A stretch of 64,000 nt of DNA. Source: Pelecanus crispus (Eukaryota; Chordata; Aves; Pelecaniformes; Pelecanidae). This document shows, in pieces, positions 63,146 to 64,000 of the stretch (position 1 is the first letter of the stretch; each line of letters begins with the position of its first letter). The translations under genes were made by a program, and so were the position numbers. The notes under the pieces are model-generated. The model did no database searches and was not told the origin of the DNA. It was given only the letters and a program-made list of their open reading frames with translations. The stretch is taken from positions 5,309,001 to 5,373,000 of the forward strand of contig NC_134662.1 of assembly GCF_030463565.1 (NCBI RefSeq), written 5' to 3'.

Positions 63146-64000
63146 TTATCTCTGGGTCGTTACCTGCGGTAGTATAACGGGAGCGCACGCTATCCCAGCA
63201 AAAGATTCTGGAAAATGTAGGTCCCTTTCCCATTCATCAGTTTCCGTGTTATACACCTGCACAATGCTTGTAACATTGTTCAGGTGCCAATTGTACCCTC
63301 CTACGATATAAATCTTTTTTTCTAGTAAACAACAGCCAGCTTCCGACTGACCTGCACGCATAGGGCTCACCGTTGTCCATTGGTCTGTTTCAGGCACGTA
63401 ATACTCCACAGCCAAAACATCGAAACAACGGTCAACATGGTCCATGCGGCCTCCCAGAGCGTAAATCCTGTTATTGGCACTGACCATGGCATGCAGAACT
63501 CTGGGTTCGTTCATTGGGGTTTTAAACTCCCACTGGTCCACGGCGGGGTCGTAACAGTGCAGGGCTTTTTTGTCTTCCACTGAAATGCCATACCCACCTG
63601 ATATGTACAGTTTGTCTCCTACCGTGGCTCCAGCATGCCCCCACGTCCTGCGTTTCAGGGAGCACACGTACGACCACTCGTTATTTTTGGGGCAGTACTT
63701 CTCTACGGAGGCCAAGCTCCCTGAGCGGTTCCTCCCACCGGTGGCATACACCATACCGTGGAGGACGTTGAGCTGGAACTGGATCCTGCTCTCCTGCATG
63801 GCCTGGATGCGCAGCCACTGGTTCAGGTGCGGATCGTAACGGTAGCAGATATCCACCGCTCCCTCGCCACTCCGGTACTGCAGGTGCTGCCCTCCTACGA
63901 TGTAGACAAAGTTGTCGAGCACGGCCACGCAAGAATGGCTGCTGCCCACCTCCATTTCCGTCAGCTCCTTAAACTGGCGCACGCTGGCGTCCGGCAGGTA
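63146..64000 (-). CDS. KLHL26: Kelch-like protein 26, C-terminal part (cut by window edge)
   Basis: The open frame runs from the window edge to TAA at 63146-63148, giving 284 residues and no start. Visible text shows at least five kelch blades, each with the Gly-Gly doublet: IVGGQH, ATGGRN, ISGGYG, ALGGRM and IVGGYN. They are spaced about 50 residues apart with the conserved downstream Tyr and Trp (for example YDPHLNQW, YDPAVDQW, YNTETDEW). KLHL proteins carry N-terminal BTB and BACK domains, expected beyond the edge, and act as substrate adaptors of CUL3 E3 ligases through this propeller. The ending FAGIACAPVILP resembles the KLHL26 C-terminus I recall, and KLHL26 is the known neighbour of CRTC1. 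Another KLHL paralogue is possible but unlikely given synteny. No intron interrupts the part seen. Confidence 0.88.
   Translation of the reverse strand, partial: YLPDASVRQFKELTEMEVGSSHSCVAVLDNFVYIVGGQHLQYRSGEGAVDICYRYDPHLNQWLRIQAMQESRIQFQLNVLHGMVYATGGRNRSGSLASVEKYCPKNNEWSYVCSLKRRTWGHAGATVGDKLYISGGYGISVEDKKALHCYDPAVDQWEFKTPMNEPRVLHAMVSANNRIYALGGRMDHVDRCFDVLAVEYYVPETDQWTTVSPMRAGQSEAGCCLLEKKIYIVGGYNWHLNNVTSIVQVYNTETDEWERDLHFPESFAGIACAPVILPQVTTQR

Overview
This window is vertebrate nuclear DNA, most likely from a bird. Coding exons are split by canonical introns, the sequence is rich in A/T homopolymer tracts, and there is a CpG island at a promoter. A short CR1 LINE 3' end (positions 5599-5676) has the avian-type tail, a repeated CATAGAAT, followed by a typical CR1 body. 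The CRTC1-next-to-KLHL26 gene order is the one I know from human chromosome 19p13.11. CRTC1 is compact here: about 43 kb from ATG to stop, against roughly 100 kb in human, as expected for an avian genome. Species cannot be read from the window.

Layout, left to right. Positions 1-4190 are CpG-rich, apparently intergenic DNA downstream of CRTC1, with a 19-bp tandem repeat and no gene I can support. Positions about 4191-9193 are the probable long 3' UTR of CRTC1 (minus strand). It holds candidate poly(A) signals at 5395 and 4211, a CR1 fragment and several AT-rich tracts. Positions 9194-52000 hold the complete CRTC1 coding gene on the minus strand. I could place fourteen constitutive coding exons by splice sites and reading phase. 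They give 1860 nt and a 619-residue CREB-regulated transcription coactivator 1. A 48-nt in-frame cassette exon (29935-29982) would add the 16 residues that also distinguish a longer human isoform. Intron 3 (26078-26876) is not GT-AG: it has the hallmarks of a minor-spliceosome (U12) AT-AC intron. Intron 1 is about 20 kb.

Positions about 50820-52620 form the CRTC1 CpG-island promoter, with four NRF1-type palindromes, a GCC-triplet tract, a strong CTCF-like site and a degenerate G/C-rich minisatellite. Positions 52.6-62.6 kb are intergenic or KLHL26 3'-flanking, with an old CR1 relic near 54.1 kb. At the right edge, 63146-64000 (minus) is the 3' part of a kelch-repeat gene, KLHL26, cut by the window end.

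The two genes lie head-to-tail on the minus strand, with KLHL26 upstream of CRTC1. CRTC1 is a nuclear-shuttling coactivator of CREB. The three SIK/AMPK-type phosphosites that hold it in the cytoplasm (Ser64, Ser151, Ser246 in this numbering) are all intact. KLHL26 is a predicted substrate adaptor for a CUL3 ubiquitin ligase. Nothing in the sequence ties the two functionally. I saw no clearly novel system. The most notable items are the AT-AC intron, the conserved cassette exon and the promoter/CTCF/minisatellite cluster.
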